The notes: generated by a model from the sequence alone, not told the origin. Shown: positions 1-7,887, counted from the stretch's first letter. The stretch: DNA of 9,426 nt from an uncultured Eubacteriales bacterium (GCA_900549405.1 URNZ01000069.1:1-9426); one strand, 5' to 3'. Numbers and translations are program-made.

Positions 1-1848
1 CTTCTGCACCCAGCGCCCGCCATCCGGGCCCGTCAGGCGGTATTCCACCGTGAACTGCTTGTCCCCGGCGGAGAAGCGCTTGAGCAGCTTGGCCGGGGAG
101 TCGGTGAGGCGATAGCTCTCCAGGGTGTCCGGCGTGATGCCCTGGGCGTATTCCCGGCAGTAGTCCTGATAGGAGCCGGGGAGGGGATAGTCGATGACCA
201 GGGAGACCGGGCCCTCCTCCTCCTTCAAAAAGCGGCGCTCCAGAATGTCCTGGGTCAGGTTGACGGAGTAGATGGCGTCCGCCGTGGACAGCAGGGCGTC
301 TACATAGCTGTCGTTTTCCAGGATGGACTGCTTCAGCTGCTCGTAATACTGGGCCAGCTGTTCTTTTGCGTCCCCGGAGGAGGGGCGGTCATCCCGGATG
401 GTCTGAAAGGCCAGCAGGAAGTGGTGCAGCTGTCCTGAACCGTCCCGGTCCACAAACACGGGGATCAGACGGCTGTAGGCTGCCTGGCCGCCGCCGCTGG
501 GCTGATACTGCACCTGAAGGGCGGGGGCGTCCGGCCCCAGCTGACCGCCCAGAGCGCCGGGCTGGAGCTGTTCCCGTACCCGGCGGCGGTCCTCTGGGGC
601 CACCTGCTCGGCCACGATCTGCTCCACCGCCCCGGAGTAGCTGCCGTCGGCGGCCAGGAAGAAGGACTCGCTGCCCCGAATGACCCGATAGGTGTCCTGC
701 CGAGCGTCGCAGTACAGGCAGTCGGAGAAGGAGTAGCCCAGCTCCCGCACCCGGCGGAGCAGCTGATAGTTCATCCGCCGCTCTGCCGCGGCCTCTTCCC
801 GCTTGACGTGGTTTTTGTTGATGTACATGTTCTTGTCCGCGGCGTTGAACAGCTCCCGCATGGTGCAGGGGCCCTCCTCCCGGGCCAGGGCCGCGCCCAC
901 GGCATAGCTGATGGGCATGTCCGGGTGGTTTTGATTATAGTCGGCCATGTGCCGGCGCACCCCGTCCAGGCACTGGTCCAGGGCGGCCCGGTCCAGCCCG
1001 TGGGTCGCGGCCAGGAACTCGTCGCCCCCGGCCCGGCCCACAAAGTGCTGCTGGGGCATGGCCAGGCGCAGCTGCTGGGCAAAGGAGCGGATATAGGCGT
1101 CCCCCGCCTCGTGACCCATGCTGTTGTTGATCCGCCGCAGGTCGTTTAAGTCAAAGCTGCACACGCCCACGTCCTCCCCCGGTATCTCCGGGTCGGACAG
1201 AAGCTCCTCGCACTTATTTTTGTTGGGCAGGCCGGTGGCCCCATCCACATAGACCTTGTGCTGCAAGGCCCGGTTCATGGCCGCATAGCGCAGGGCCTGG
1301 ACCAGGGCATAGACGATAAGGGCCATCAGGCAGACGATGTCCGCCGTGATGTATTTCTCCAGTCCCTCCAGGGCGGTGGCCCGCTTTTGGGAGTAGACCT
1401 CCGCCAGGCCGGTGGCCTGGTCGCAGATGTTGAAAAATTCCTCGCTCTTGGGGATGATGTCGGTGGCCTGATAGCCCTCCCGGCGCACCAGCATCAGCTC
1501 GTCTTTCAGCGAGCCGAAGTAGTCATCCAGCTCCTCCATCTTGTCCTGAAAGGCGGCGTCGTCCAGGCGGACAATATCTAAATCATCGTCGCCATAGCGC
1601 AAGCCATGAATAAACGACTCTACATCGGTGAGCATCCCGTCCTGGGGCTGACCGGCAATCTCCATCTTCACCAGGCGCTGGGTCTTGCCCCGCACCAGAC
1701 CGGCATAGTTGACCACCCGGGCCGTGCCCTGGATGCCGGAGACCAGATACATCATCACGACGATGAGAAGGGCCAGAATGGCAGCCAGAATGCCGATGCC
1801 CGTTTGGACCCAGCTGGTGGACTTTTTGTTTTTCTTGCTGTCCGTCAT
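1..1848 (-). CDS. Membrane GGDEF diguanylate cyclase with PAS-like C-terminal region (3' end beyond window)
   Basis: The frame is open from ATG at 1848 to the left edge, 616 codons without a stop, so the C-terminus is missing. It should make cyclic di-GMP from two GTP at the inner membrane. Residues 1-13 are polar and basic. Membrane segments lie at about 14-39 and 167-186, enclosing an outside helical sensor region of about 125 residues with no recognised name. The GGDEF domain spans about 200-360. It opens with the typical DGATGLPNK (202-210), carries DLND (233-236) and MGHEAGD, and has an intact GGDEF at 274-278. The usual RxxD inhibitory site five residues before GGDEF reads PQQH, so product inhibition is probably lost. 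After the cyclase come two PAS-like stretches, about 370-490 and 510-616. The second has DAIYSVNL at 524-531 and ends in EYRLTGPDGGRWVQK, resembling a PAS_3 strand pair. A further output domain (GGDEF, EAL or kinase) may lie beyond the edge. GGAGG lies nine bases before the ATG. Cyclase assignment is firm; PAS naming is moderate. Confidence 0.9.
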   Translation of the reverse strand, partial: MTDSKKNKKSTSWVQTGIGILAAILALLIVVMMYLVSGIQGTARVVNYAGLVRGKTQRLVKMEIAGQPQDGMLTDVESFIHGLRYGDDDLDIVRLDDAAFQDKMEELDDYFGSLKDELMLVRREGYQATDIIPKSEEFFNICDQATGLAEVYSQKRATALEGLEKYITADIVCLMALIVYALVQALRYAAMNRALQHKVYVDGATGLPNKNKCEELLSDPEIPGEDVGVCSFDLNDLRRINNSMGHEAGDAYIRSFAQQLRLAMPQQHFVGRAGGDEFLAATHGLDRAALDQCLDGVRRHMADYNQNHPDMPISYAVGAALAREEGPCTMRELFNAADKNMYINKNHVKREEAAAERRMNYQLLRRVRELGYSFSDCLYCDARQDTYRVIRGSESFFLAADGSYSGAVEQIVAEQVAPEDRRRVREQLQPGALGGQLGPDAPALQVQYQPSGGGQAAYSRLIPVFVDRDGSGQLHHFLLAFQTIRDDRPSSGDAKEQLAQYYEQLKQSILENDSYVDALLSTADAIYSVNLTQDILERRFLKEEEGPVSLVIDYPLPGSYQDYCREYAQGITPDTLESYRLTDSPAKLLKRFSAGDKQFTVEYRLTGPDGGRWVQK

Positions 1849-1857
1849 GGTGGCTTT

Positions 1858-1862
1858 CCTCC
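1858..1862 (-). promoter_or_regulatory. Ribosome binding site of the GGDEF gene
   Basis: GGAGG on the minus strand lies nine bases before the ATG at 1848. It fixes that codon as the start, ahead of the first membrane segment. Confidence 0.8.
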
Positions 1863-1880
1863 AGTGTAAATTGCCCCACA

Positions 1881-1910
1881 ATCATACCACGGGGCCGCAG
1901 TTTTTCACAA
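1881..1910 (-). promoter_or_regulatory. Sigma-A type promoter of the GGDEF gene
   Basis: On the minus strand, TTGTGA (1905-1910) is followed by an 18-base spacer and TATGAT (1881-1886). It lies between the ftsH terminator and the GGDEF ribosome binding site, giving a leader of roughly 25 bases. This indicates separate transcription of the cyclase gene. Confidence 0.6.
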
Positions 1911-1941
1911 GTATAAAAACCGCAAAAAACGGCGGGTAATA

Positions 1942-1981
1942 CAGAAAGATCCCGGCTGTCCGTACCCAGGCAGCCGGGATC
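1942..1981 (-). terminator. Rho-independent terminator after ftsH
   Basis: A perfect 11-bp stem pairs 1948-1958 with 1971-1981 (GATCCCGGCTG and its complement) around a 12-base loop. On the minus strand the stem is followed by TTTCTGT, a short imperfect T tract. It begins about 34 bases past the ftsH stop. The T tract is modest, so some readthrough into the GGDEF gene is possible. Confidence 0.75.
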
Positions 1982-2014
1982 GCTTTGCGTCGTTTTCTGT
2001 TTGCGGCGGGGGCC

Positions 2015-4210
2015 TTACTGGCCGTCCTCCCCGGACTTTTCCTCGGGGGCGGGCTGGGATTCAGCGGGAGTTTCCGGTTGGGCATCCGCCTGGGCGTCAG
2101 CCTGGGGCTGGTCCGCCGGGGTCTCGCTGGACTGGTCATTCTGGCCGTCCTGCTGGCCGCTCTGGCCATTCTGGTCCTCCTCCTGGGGCGCGGGAGCGGG
2201 GATGCTCTCGCTGACCATATGGATGTTCCGGGCGGGGGGCTCGATGTCCCCGGGCAGGGGCCGCTGGCGGGCGTGGGTGGAGGCATAGGCGTCCTCCACC
2301 AGGGCGGGGTCGCGGCCCTGGATGATGGCCACCATCTCGCCGCCGGTGATGGTCTCCTTCTCCAGCAGATAGGCCACCACCTTGTGCATGTCGTCCATGT
2401 TCTCTTTCAGCAGCTCCACCGCGTCGTGATAGCACTGCTCCAGGATCAGCTTCACCTGCTTATCCATGGCGGCGGCGGTGTCCTGGGCGCAGTCCAGGCC
2501 ATAGCCCCCGTCCAGATACTGATTGCGGACGGAGCCCAGGGCCATCATGCCGAATTCGTCGCTCATGCCGTACATGGCCACCATGTTCCGGGCGATGCTG
2601 GTGGCCTCCTGAATGTCCTGAGAGGCCCCGTTGGTCATGGTATGCAGTACCACTTCCTCGGCGGCCCGGCCGCCCATGGACACGGTGATCTTGGCCATGA
2701 GCTCCTCCCGGGTGCGCAGGTTGGTCTTGTCCTCCTCGGGCATCAGCAGGGTATAGCCCAGGCTGCCCTCGGTGTGGGGGACGATGGTGATCTTCTGCAC
2801 CGGCTCGGCATTCTTCTGCTTATAGGCCACCATGGCGTGGCCCACCTCGTGATAGGCCACCAGCTTCTTCTCAAACTCGGTGAGGACGGAGTTCTTCTTC
2901 TCGCTGCCGGCGATGACGAACTCGAAGGAGGCCAGCAGGTCCTCCTGGGTGACCAGGCGGCGGCCATTGCGCACCGCCCGCAGGGCGGCCTCGTTCACCA
3001 GGTTGGCCAGGTCCGCGCCCACGCACCCGGCGGTGGCCAGGGCGATCTTCTTCAGGTTCACGTCCTCGGCCAGCTTGATCTTCCGGGTGTGGACCTGGAG
3101 GGTGGCCATGCGCCCGGCCAGGTTGGGCCGTTCAATGGTGATGCGCCGGTCAAAGCGGCCGGGCCGCAGCAGGGCCTTGTCCAGCACCTCGGGCCGGTTG
3201 GTAGCGCCCAGGACGATGACGCCCTTGCCGGGGTCAAAGCCGTCCAGCTCGGCCAGCAGCTGGTTCAGGGTCTGCTCCCGCTCGTCGTTGCCGCCCATGC
3301 GGTTGTCCCGGGACTTGCCGATGGTGTCGATCTCGTCGATGAAGATGATGCAGGGGGCCATTTTGCTGGCCTCTTTGAACAGGTCGCGGACACGGGACGC
3401 GCCCACGCCCACGAACATCTCCACAAAGTCAGAGCCGCTGATGGAGAAGAAGGGTACCCCCGCCTCTCCGGCCACGGCCTTGGCAAGCAGCGTCTTGCCG
3501 GTGCCCGGAGGGCCCACCAGCAGCACGCCCTTGGGCAGCTTGGCGCCGATGTCGGTGTATTTCTGGGGGTTGTGGAGGATGTCGATGATCTCTTGCAGGG
3601 ATTCTTTGGCCTCGTCCTGTCCGGCCACGTCACGGAAGGTGACGCCCGTCTTTTTCTCCACATAGACCTTGGCGTTGGCCTTGCCCACGCCGCCAAGGCC
3701 GCCCATGCCGCCCTTTCCGCCCACGCCGCGGAAGAGGAACATCATGGCGCCCACCATAATGACCACAGGTAGCAGATAGGACAGCAGCAGATACATGATC
3801 TGGGTGGAGCTGTCTACCGGCTTGTCATAGTAGTCCACGCCGTGGCTCTCCATCAGGGAGTACAGCTCCAGATCGGCCACCGGGGTGGGGGTGGTGACAT
3901 AGACGGTCTCCCGGTCCTGATTGCCCATCCAGTTATAGAAGATGGAGCTGGTGGAGCTGTTCTGCTCGGGCACCTCCACCGTTACGCCCTCTTTCAGGGT
4001 GATGGTGTACTTGCCCGACTGCATCAGCACCCGGTCCACCTTGTCCTGCTGCACCCACTCTTTAAAGGTGGAGTAGTCCACCTGCACCTCGTTGGCGCTG
4101 GCATAGGACGAAGAGCAGCTGCGGAACAGGAAGGTCAGCACCAGCGCCCACAGAATAAGCGTGATGAGACCGAACGTATTTCTTTTGTTGTTCCCTTTGT
4201 CTGGCTTCAA
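2015..4210 (-). CDS. ftsH: ATP-dependent zinc metalloprotease FtsH
   Basis: FtsH is a hexameric, membrane-anchored AAA+ protease that unfolds and degrades damaged membrane proteins and selected regulators. Of 731 residues, 15-33 form the first membrane segment. An outside domain follows (about 35-135), then the second segment (137-160) and a Gly-rich linker (161-176). The AAA module has Walker A GPPGTGKT (233-240), the pore motif MFVG (265-268), Walker B IIFIDEID (288-295) and a second region of homology ending GRFDRR (351-356). The protease domain has HEVGH (454-458) as zinc ligands and catalytic base, with the third ligand Asp in GASQDI (D532). Nothing catalytic is missing. Residues from about 650 form a Pro/Gln/Glu-rich, probably disordered tail that makes the protein longer than the roughly 640 residues of E. 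coli FtsH. The start is a TTG codon: AGGAGG sits nine bases upstream, and the next in-frame Met falls after the first membrane segment. Confidence 0.97.
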   Translation of the reverse strand: MKPDKGNNKRNTFGLITLILWALVLTFLFRSCSSSYASANEVQVDYSTFKEWVQQDKVDRVLMQSGKYTITLKEGVTVEVPEQNSSTSSIFYNWMGNQDRETVYVTTPTPVADLELYSLMESHGVDYYDKPVDSSTQIMYLLLSYLLPVVIMVGAMMFLFRGVGGKGGMGGLGGVGKANAKVYVEKKTGVTFRDVAGQDEAKESLQEIIDILHNPQKYTDIGAKLPKGVLLVGPPGTGKTLLAKAVAGEAGVPFFSISGSDFVEMFVGVGASRVRDLFKEASKMAPCIIFIDEIDTIGKSRDNRMGGNDEREQTLNQLLAELDGFDPGKGVIVLGATNRPEVLDKALLRPGRFDRRITIERPNLAGRMATLQVHTRKIKLAEDVNLKKIALATAGCVGADLANLVNEAALRAVRNGRRLVTQEDLLASFEFVIAGSEKKNSVLTEFEKKLVAYHEVGHAMVAYKQKNAEPVQKITIVPHTEGSLGYTLLMPEEDKTNLRTREELMAKITVSMGGRAAEEVVLHTMTNGASQDIQEATSIARNMVAMYGMSDEFGMMALGSVRNQYLDGGYGLDCAQDTAAAMDKQVKLILEQCYHDAVELLKENMDDMHKVVAYLLEKETITGGEMVAIIQGRDPALVEDAYASTHARQRPLPGDIEPPARNIHMVSESIPAPAPQEEDQNGQSGQQDGQNDQSSETPADQPQADAQADAQPETPAESQPAPEEKSGEDGQ

Positions 4211-4219
4211 AGGAGTATA

Positions 4220-4225
4220 CCTCCT
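4220..4225 (-). promoter_or_regulatory. ftsH ribosome binding site, deciding a TTG start
   Basis: AGGAGG on the minus strand lies nine bases before the TTG at 4210. Most of it can pair with CTCCT just before the start codon in a small 5-bp hairpin (4211-4225), so the site may be partly occluded in the mRNA. Confidence 0.75.
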
Positions 4226-4270
4226 GACACTGAATTTTAAATCATGCAGAGACTGCGCAATTTATCCTAT

Positions 4271-4299
4271 ATCATACCACATCCCGCCGGTAAAAACAA
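4271..4299 (-). promoter_or_regulatory. Probable ftsH promoter
   Basis: On the minus strand, TTGTTT (4294-4299), a 17-base spacer and TATGAT (4271-4276) form a sigma-A type promoter with a weak -35. It faces away from the promoter at 4349-4377, making this a divergent control region. The bases GTGG directly before TATGAT also precede the GGDEF gene's -10. Confidence 0.55.
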
Positions 4300-4348
4300 G
4301 AAACGGCGGTGTAAACTTTCTGTGAAAGAAGAAAGAAAAACGGGCAGA

Positions 4349-4377
4349 TTGACAGGCAGGAACAAAAGAAATATGAT
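4349..4377 (+). promoter_or_regulatory. Strong sigma-A promoter for the small ORF, rlmB and downstream gene
   Basis: A perfect -35 TTGACA (4349-4354) and a -10 TATGAT (4372-4377) are separated by the ideal 17 bases. The leader to the small ORF start is about 30 bases. This is the best promoter in the window and likely drives the plus-strand genes through 7762. Confidence 0.8.
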
Positions 4378-4413
4378 GGCTTTACCTAGAATCGCATGAG
4401 GGGAGTGGATCGC

Positions 4414-4563
4414 ATGGATCACGACGCCCTTGACCGCCGGGAAAAACTGCTTCAGTTACGGGAAGAGCTGCTGGCTGTGGAACAGGACCGCCTGGCCGGG
4501 CGGCCCGGCTGCACGCTGGAGGAGCTGGAGACCTATCTGGAGAAGATCATGGCAGAGACGTGA
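4414..4563 (+). CDS. 49-residue helical protein of unknown function
   Basis: ATG at 4414 follows GGGGAG (4400-4405) at eight bases and sits about 37 bases after a near-consensus promoter, so expression is well supported despite the size. The product begins MDHDALDRREKLLQ, is rich in Glu, Leu and Arg, and ends in TLEELETYLEKIMAET. It reads as two amphipathic helices split by a short AGRPGC turn. It has no membrane segment or signal peptide. The layout resembles the C-terminal helical part of small antitoxins of the RelB/Phd type, but there is no DNA-binding half and no toxin partner beside it, so I do not assign a function. It is out of frame with rlmB, whose ATG lies 82 bases after this stop. 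A leader-peptide role for rlmB is an alternative. Confidence 0.65.
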   Translation: MDHDALDRREKLLQLREELLAVEQDRLAGRPGCTLEELETYLEKIMAET

Positions 4564-4592
4564 AAATTTTTCTTTTCCCAGGCGGGCAAATG

Positions 4593-4601
4593 TGCTATAC
4601 T
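4593..4601 (+). promoter_or_regulatory. Possible internal extended -10 promoter before rlmB
   Basis: TGCTATACT is an extended -10 (TGn plus TATACT). The region 17 bases upstream (TTTTCC) is a poor -35. It could give rlmB transcription independent of the small ORF. Confidence 0.45.
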
Positions 4602-4645
4602 GGCCCATGTATGCAAAACTGAATGAGAATTGGGAGGAACCCCCT

Positions 4646-5431
4646 ATGGATACAAGAAAGCCTCTGCGCCGCTCCGCTCCGGTGGAGACGGAGAACGACG
4701 GTATCATCGAGGGCCGCAACGCCGTGGTCGAGGCCCTGCGGGCCGGCGTGACCATCGACAAGATCTATATTTTAAAGGGTGAGACCGACGCCACCCTGGG
4801 CCACATCGCCTCCACCGCCCGGGAGAAGGGCGTGGTGGTGGTGGACGCGGACCGGCGGAAGCTGGATGGCATGAGCCGCACCCACTCCCACCAGGGCGTG
4901 ATCGCCGTGGCCGCCGCCCGGGAGTATGCCAGCGTGGACGACATCCTGAACATCGCCCGGGAGAAGGGGGAGGCCCCCCTGATCGTGGTGTGCGACGAGC
5001 TCAGCGACCCCCACAATTTGGGCGCGGTCATCCGTACCGCCGACGCGGCGGGGGCCCACGGGGTCATCATCCCCAAGCGCCGCTCCGCCGGACTCACCGC
5101 CGTGGTGGCCAAGACCTCCGCCGGAGCCGTGGCCCATGTGCCCGTGGCCCGGGTGCCCAACATCACCGCCCTGCTCAAGCAGCTCAAGGACGAGGGTGTG
5201 TGGGTCTTCGGCACCGCCGCCCAGGGCAACACCAGCCTGTACAAGGCCGACCTGAAGGGCCCCGCCGCCATCGTCATCGGCAGCGAGGGGGACGGCATGA
5301 GCCGTCTGGTGGCGGAGAACTGCGACTTTACCGTGTCCATCCCCATGTTCGGCAAGATCAACTCCCTGAACGCCTCTGCCGCCGCCGCCGTGCTGCTGTA
5401 TGAGGCGGTGCGCCAGCGCACCGGAAACTAA
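4646..5431 (+). CDS. rlmB: RlmB/TrmH-family 23S rRNA (guanosine-2'-O)-methyltransferase
   Basis: This SPOUT-class enzyme transfers a methyl group from S-adenosylmethionine to a ribose 2'-OH; for RlmB the target is G2251 in the 23S rRNA P loop. The 261-residue product has the N-terminal substrate-binding domain, starting GIIEGRNAVVEAL (19-31) and including SHQG (81-84). The C-terminal trefoil-knot domain has motif 1 DPHNLGAVIRTADAAG (121-136, with N124 and R130), motif 2 IVIGSEGDGMS (209-219, with E214) and motif 3 IPMFGKINSLNASAA (232-246, with N242). The length matches RlmB (about 245-255). GGGAGG (4632-4637) eight bases before ATG 4646 sets the start. The same frame stays open upstream to 4430, but that stretch has no ribosome binding site and overlaps the small ORF. 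The next gene starts 30 bases downstream with no terminator between, so co-transcription is likely. Exact nucleotide specificity among TrmH paralogues is inferred. Confidence 0.93.
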   Translation: MDTRKPLRRSAPVETENDGIIEGRNAVVEALRAGVTIDKIYILKGETDATLGHIASTAREKGVVVVDADRRKLDGMSRTHSHQGVIAVAAAREYASVDDILNIAREKGEAPLIVVCDELSDPHNLGAVIRTADAAGAHGVIIPKRRSAGLTAVVAKTSAGAVAHVPVARVPNITALLKQLKDEGVWVFGTAAQGNTSLYKADLKGPAAIVIGSEGDGMSRLVAENCDFTVSIPMFGKINSLNASAAAAVLLYEAVRQRTGN

Positions 5432-5461
5432 CCGCCCCCGTGGGGCCAGCGAGGAACACCC

Positions 5462-7762
5462 ATGAGTGACCGCAAGGACGAAAAACTGAATAACGGCGAC
5501 CTGCGGGAGATCAAATCGCTGATCGGCGACGCGGACAGCGGCGGCTTTTCCCTGGACGACATCCTGGCCGAGTTCGGCGGGAACCCCTCCGCCCGGCCCG
5601 GCGGCATCCCCGTCCGGCCCAGCCGGGACAAACGGGATAATGTGGTCGCCTTCCCCGGCGGGACGAAGCGCCCGGAGCCGGAAGAAGAGCTGGAAGAGCC
5701 AGACGGACCGGACGATACCCCCGAGGACGAGCCGGAGACGGACAACCAGCCGGAGGAGGACGCCGACGAAGCGTCCGAAGATACCCACGAGGACGAGAAC
5801 GAGCCGGAGGACGAACCGGGCGAGTCTGACCAGGACGACTCAGAAGACGAGGAATCTGACGAGGAGGAGCCGGACCAAAACGGCGGCGATGACCGCATCG
5901 TGGAGTTCCCCCAGCCGGAGAGCATCCTGTCCGCCTTTTTCAAGGGCCTGGGCCGCAAGGCCGACGACTACGCCGACCAGATGTATGCCGAGGACGAGAA
6001 CACCGACTTAAACGAGGTCCGCCGCCTGGAAAAACTGATCCCCGGCACAGACCGGGAGGAGCACCGGGACTTTGATCTGCGCCGCCTGCGCAAGCCCCGT
6101 CCCCCGGAGCCGCCGCCCCCGGACACCGACCCCCACGACCTGGCCAAGACCTATGGCCGGGGCTTAAAAGCCCTGCGCCTGCGGGCGCTGGTGGTGGCCC
6201 TTCTGTTTCTGGCCGCCCTGGCCCAGCTCATCGTGCCCGCCGTGGGCCTGGTGTGGCTGCCCCCATTAGACAGCATGGCCATCCAGTGCTGGGGGGCGGC
6301 GGGCCTGATGGCGCTAGGGCTTCTGCTGGGGCTGGATGTGCTGGTCGTGGGACTGAGCCGGGCCTTCCACGGAAAGGTGGGCATGGACAGTCTGACTGCC
6401 CTGGCCTGCCTCACCACATTGGGAGACGGGGTCGTCCTGGCCCTCACCGGGGACGGGGCCGCCCGGCTGCCCTACACGGCGGTGGCCCTGGCGGGCCTGT
6501 GGTGCCAGCTCCACGGCAGCTATCATAAGAAATGCGCCCTGCGCCTGTCCTGCCGCACAGCGGCGGCCTCCTCCCACCCCTACCGGGTCACCCTGGACGA
6601 GGGGAAGTGGAATGGCCGGGACACCTATGCCAAGTGGTCCGGGGACTGCCGGGACTTTGGCAGCCGGGTCCAGATGGATGACGGGGCCCAGCTCATTTTC
6701 CGGCGCTACTGCCCCCTGCTGCTGCTGGGGGACATCCTGCTCTCCGTGCTGGCCACGGTGGGCCGGGGCCGGAGCCTGGAGCTTTTGTGGGGCATGTCCG
6801 CCCTGTTCTGCGCCACCGCCGCCTTTGGCGGGGCACTGGCCTATGGCCGCTCCTTCCACAAGATCGCCCGGCGGCTCATCCAGAGCGGCGGCGCCCTGGC
6901 CGGATGGCCCGGTGCGGCCTGCGCCCGGCGGGGTGACCGGGTGCTCATCACCGACGGGGACCTGTTCCCACCGGGGTATGTGGAGCTCAACGGCTATAAG
7001 GTCCTGGGGGACTTCCCCATGGAGCGGGTGGTGGCCTACACGGCTACCCTCATCCGGGACTCGGGCAGCGGCCTGACCAAGCTCTTCCACGACCATTTAA
7101 GAGCCCTGGGCGGCCTGATGCGCAACGCCGACCACCTCCACTGCTACGAGGGGGGCGGCCTGTCCGCCAACATCCGGGGCGACCAGGTGTTGGTGGGCTC
7201 GGCGGCCTTTATGAACCTGATGGAGGTCTCCCTCCCCGTGGGGCTGAACGTGAAAAACGCCGTGTTCTGCGCCATCGACGGGGAGCTGGCGGGCATCTTC
7301 GCCCTGAGCTACACCCTGCCCGACACGGTATTCCCCTCCATCGAGGAGCTGATGCGGGAGAAGGTCGGCCCCGTGCTGGCCACCCGGGACTTCAATCTGA
7401 TCCCCGCCATGCTCAAGCAGCGCTTCAAGCTGGCGGCGGACAAGATGGACTTCCCCCCCGTGGAGCGGCGGCGGGAACTGTCTGACCCCGACCAGAGCCA
7501 CAGCGACCAGCTGGTGGCCCTGCTGTGCCGGGAGGGCATCTATCCCCTGGCCGAGTCCGTCACCGGCGCACGCCGTCTGCGGTGGGCCACGGTGGTGGGG
7601 GCGGTGCTGTGCTGCGTGGGCTCCACCCTGGGCCTGCTCCTGGCCGCCTACCTGGTCTCCGCCCAGGCTTACGGCTCCCTGTCCCCACTGAACCTGCTCA
7701 TTTTCCTCCTCACCTGGCTGGCCCCCGTGTGGTTCCTGTCCGGGTGGGTACACCGGTATTAA
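5462..7762 (+). CDS. P1B-type ATPase-like pseudoenzyme with acidic N-terminal region
   Basis: The 766-residue product starts six bases after GAGGA (5451-5455). Residues 1-40 form a short predicted-helical segment (EIKSLI, then FSLDDILAEFG). Residues 70-143 are almost entirely Asp, Glu, Pro, Ser and Thr, and 144-235 are charged. Membrane segments lie at about 241-265, 274-297, 307-328, 332-349, 415-433, 441-461, 709-731 and 742-762. That 4+2+2 pattern is P1B ATPase topology, with soluble loops where the actuator (350-413) and P/N domains (465-705) belong. Matching signatures are an M4-like AAFGGALAYG followed by SGGALAG (475-481), EGGGLSANIRG (563-573), VLVGSAAFM (576-584) and DGELAGIFALSYTL (606-619). 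Missing are the actuator TGE, the CPC metal site (only FCA, 449-451), phosphorylated DKTGT (ITDGDLFPPG instead, 496-505), the HP dipeptide and GDGxND. TGDN is replaced by TRDF (641-644). It therefore probably cannot pump by the usual cycle. A scaffold, sensor or assembly role is possible. The fold relation is my reading of motifs and topology; the function is unknown. Confidence 0.75.
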   Translation: MSDRKDEKLNNGDLREIKSLIGDADSGGFSLDDILAEFGGNPSARPGGIPVRPSRDKRDNVVAFPGGTKRPEPEEELEEPDGPDDTPEDEPETDNQPEEDADEASEDTHEDENEPEDEPGESDQDDSEDEESDEEEPDQNGGDDRIVEFPQPESILSAFFKGLGRKADDYADQMYAEDENTDLNEVRRLEKLIPGTDREEHRDFDLRRLRKPRPPEPPPPDTDPHDLAKTYGRGLKALRLRALVVALLFLAALAQLIVPAVGLVWLPPLDSMAIQCWGAAGLMALGLLLGLDVLVVGLSRAFHGKVGMDSLTALACLTTLGDGVVLALTGDGAARLPYTAVALAGLWCQLHGSYHKKCALRLSCRTAAASSHPYRVTLDEGKWNGRDTYAKWSGDCRDFGSRVQMDDGAQLIFRRYCPLLLLGDILLSVLATVGRGRSLELLWGMSALFCATAAFGGALAYGRSFHKIARRLIQSGGALAGWPGAACARRGDRVLITDGDLFPPGYVELNGYKVLGDFPMERVVAYTATLIRDSGSGLTKLFHDHLRALGGLMRNADHLHCYEGGGLSANIRGDQVLVGSAAFMNLMEVSLPVGLNVKNAVFCAIDGELAGIFALSYTLPDTVFPSIEELMREKVGPVLATRDFNLIPAMLKQRFKLAADKMDFPPVERRRELSDPDQSHSDQLVALLCREGIYPLAESVTGARRLRWATVVGAVLCCVGSTLGLLLAAYLVSAQAYGSLSPLNLLIFLLTWLAPVWFLSGWVHRY

Positions 7763-7789
7763 ATTAGAATTTGAAATGAATTTTAGACA

Positions 7790-7821
7790 AGAGAGAGCGG
7801 CTGCGTGCAGCCGCTCTCTCT
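7790..7821 (+). terminator. Perfect 32-bp palindrome, probable terminator of the rlmB operon
   Basis: Bases 7790-7804 are the exact reverse complement of 7807-7821, around a GT centre (in RNA about 13-14 bp with a CGTG loop). It begins 28 bases after the stop of the P-type ATPase-like gene. The following TCGCTGTTATTTC is only moderately T-rich, so termination may be partial. The palindrome also marks the right end of the GC-rich block. Confidence 0.65.
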
Positions 7822-7850
7822 CGCTGTTATTTCGGCTCGACCCTAAAATT

Positions 7851-7887
7851 ATTTCCCAAAAAGAATAAAATCTTGTTTTTGGGAAAT
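7851..7887. repeat. 12-bp inverted repeat upstream of the AAA ATPase gene
   Basis: ATTTCCCAAAAA (7851-7862) and its exact complement TTTTTGGGAAAT (7876-7887) are separated by 13 bases. The element lies inside the left copy of the 40-bp repeat that also appears after the gene. It could be a protein or recombinase site, or a hairpin in RNA. Confidence 0.7.

Noticed and set aside
1985..3772. Plus-strand 595-codon open frame antisense to ftsH
   Set aside because: It is a stop-poor shadow caused by GC-rich codons of ftsH. The product is low-complexity Gly/His/Leu/Val and begins inside the ftsH terminator region without a proper ribosome binding site, while the minus strand encodes every FtsH motif.
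4430..4645. Upstream extension of rlmB to an ATG at 4430
   Set aside because: There is no ribosome binding site there, the extra residues are unlike RlmB, and the stretch overlaps the small ORF in another frame. GGGAGG before 4646 marks the real start.
4772..5788. Minus-strand 338-codon open frame across rlmB and the next gene
   Set aside because: It is a shadow of two real genes on the other strand, crosses their boundary, and has no recognisable motifs or initiation signals.
5462..7762. Functional copper or zinc exporting ATPase
   Set aside because: Topology fits, but the phosphorylated Asp motif, the TGE motif, the hinge motif and the CPC metal site are all missing, so an active pump is not supported.
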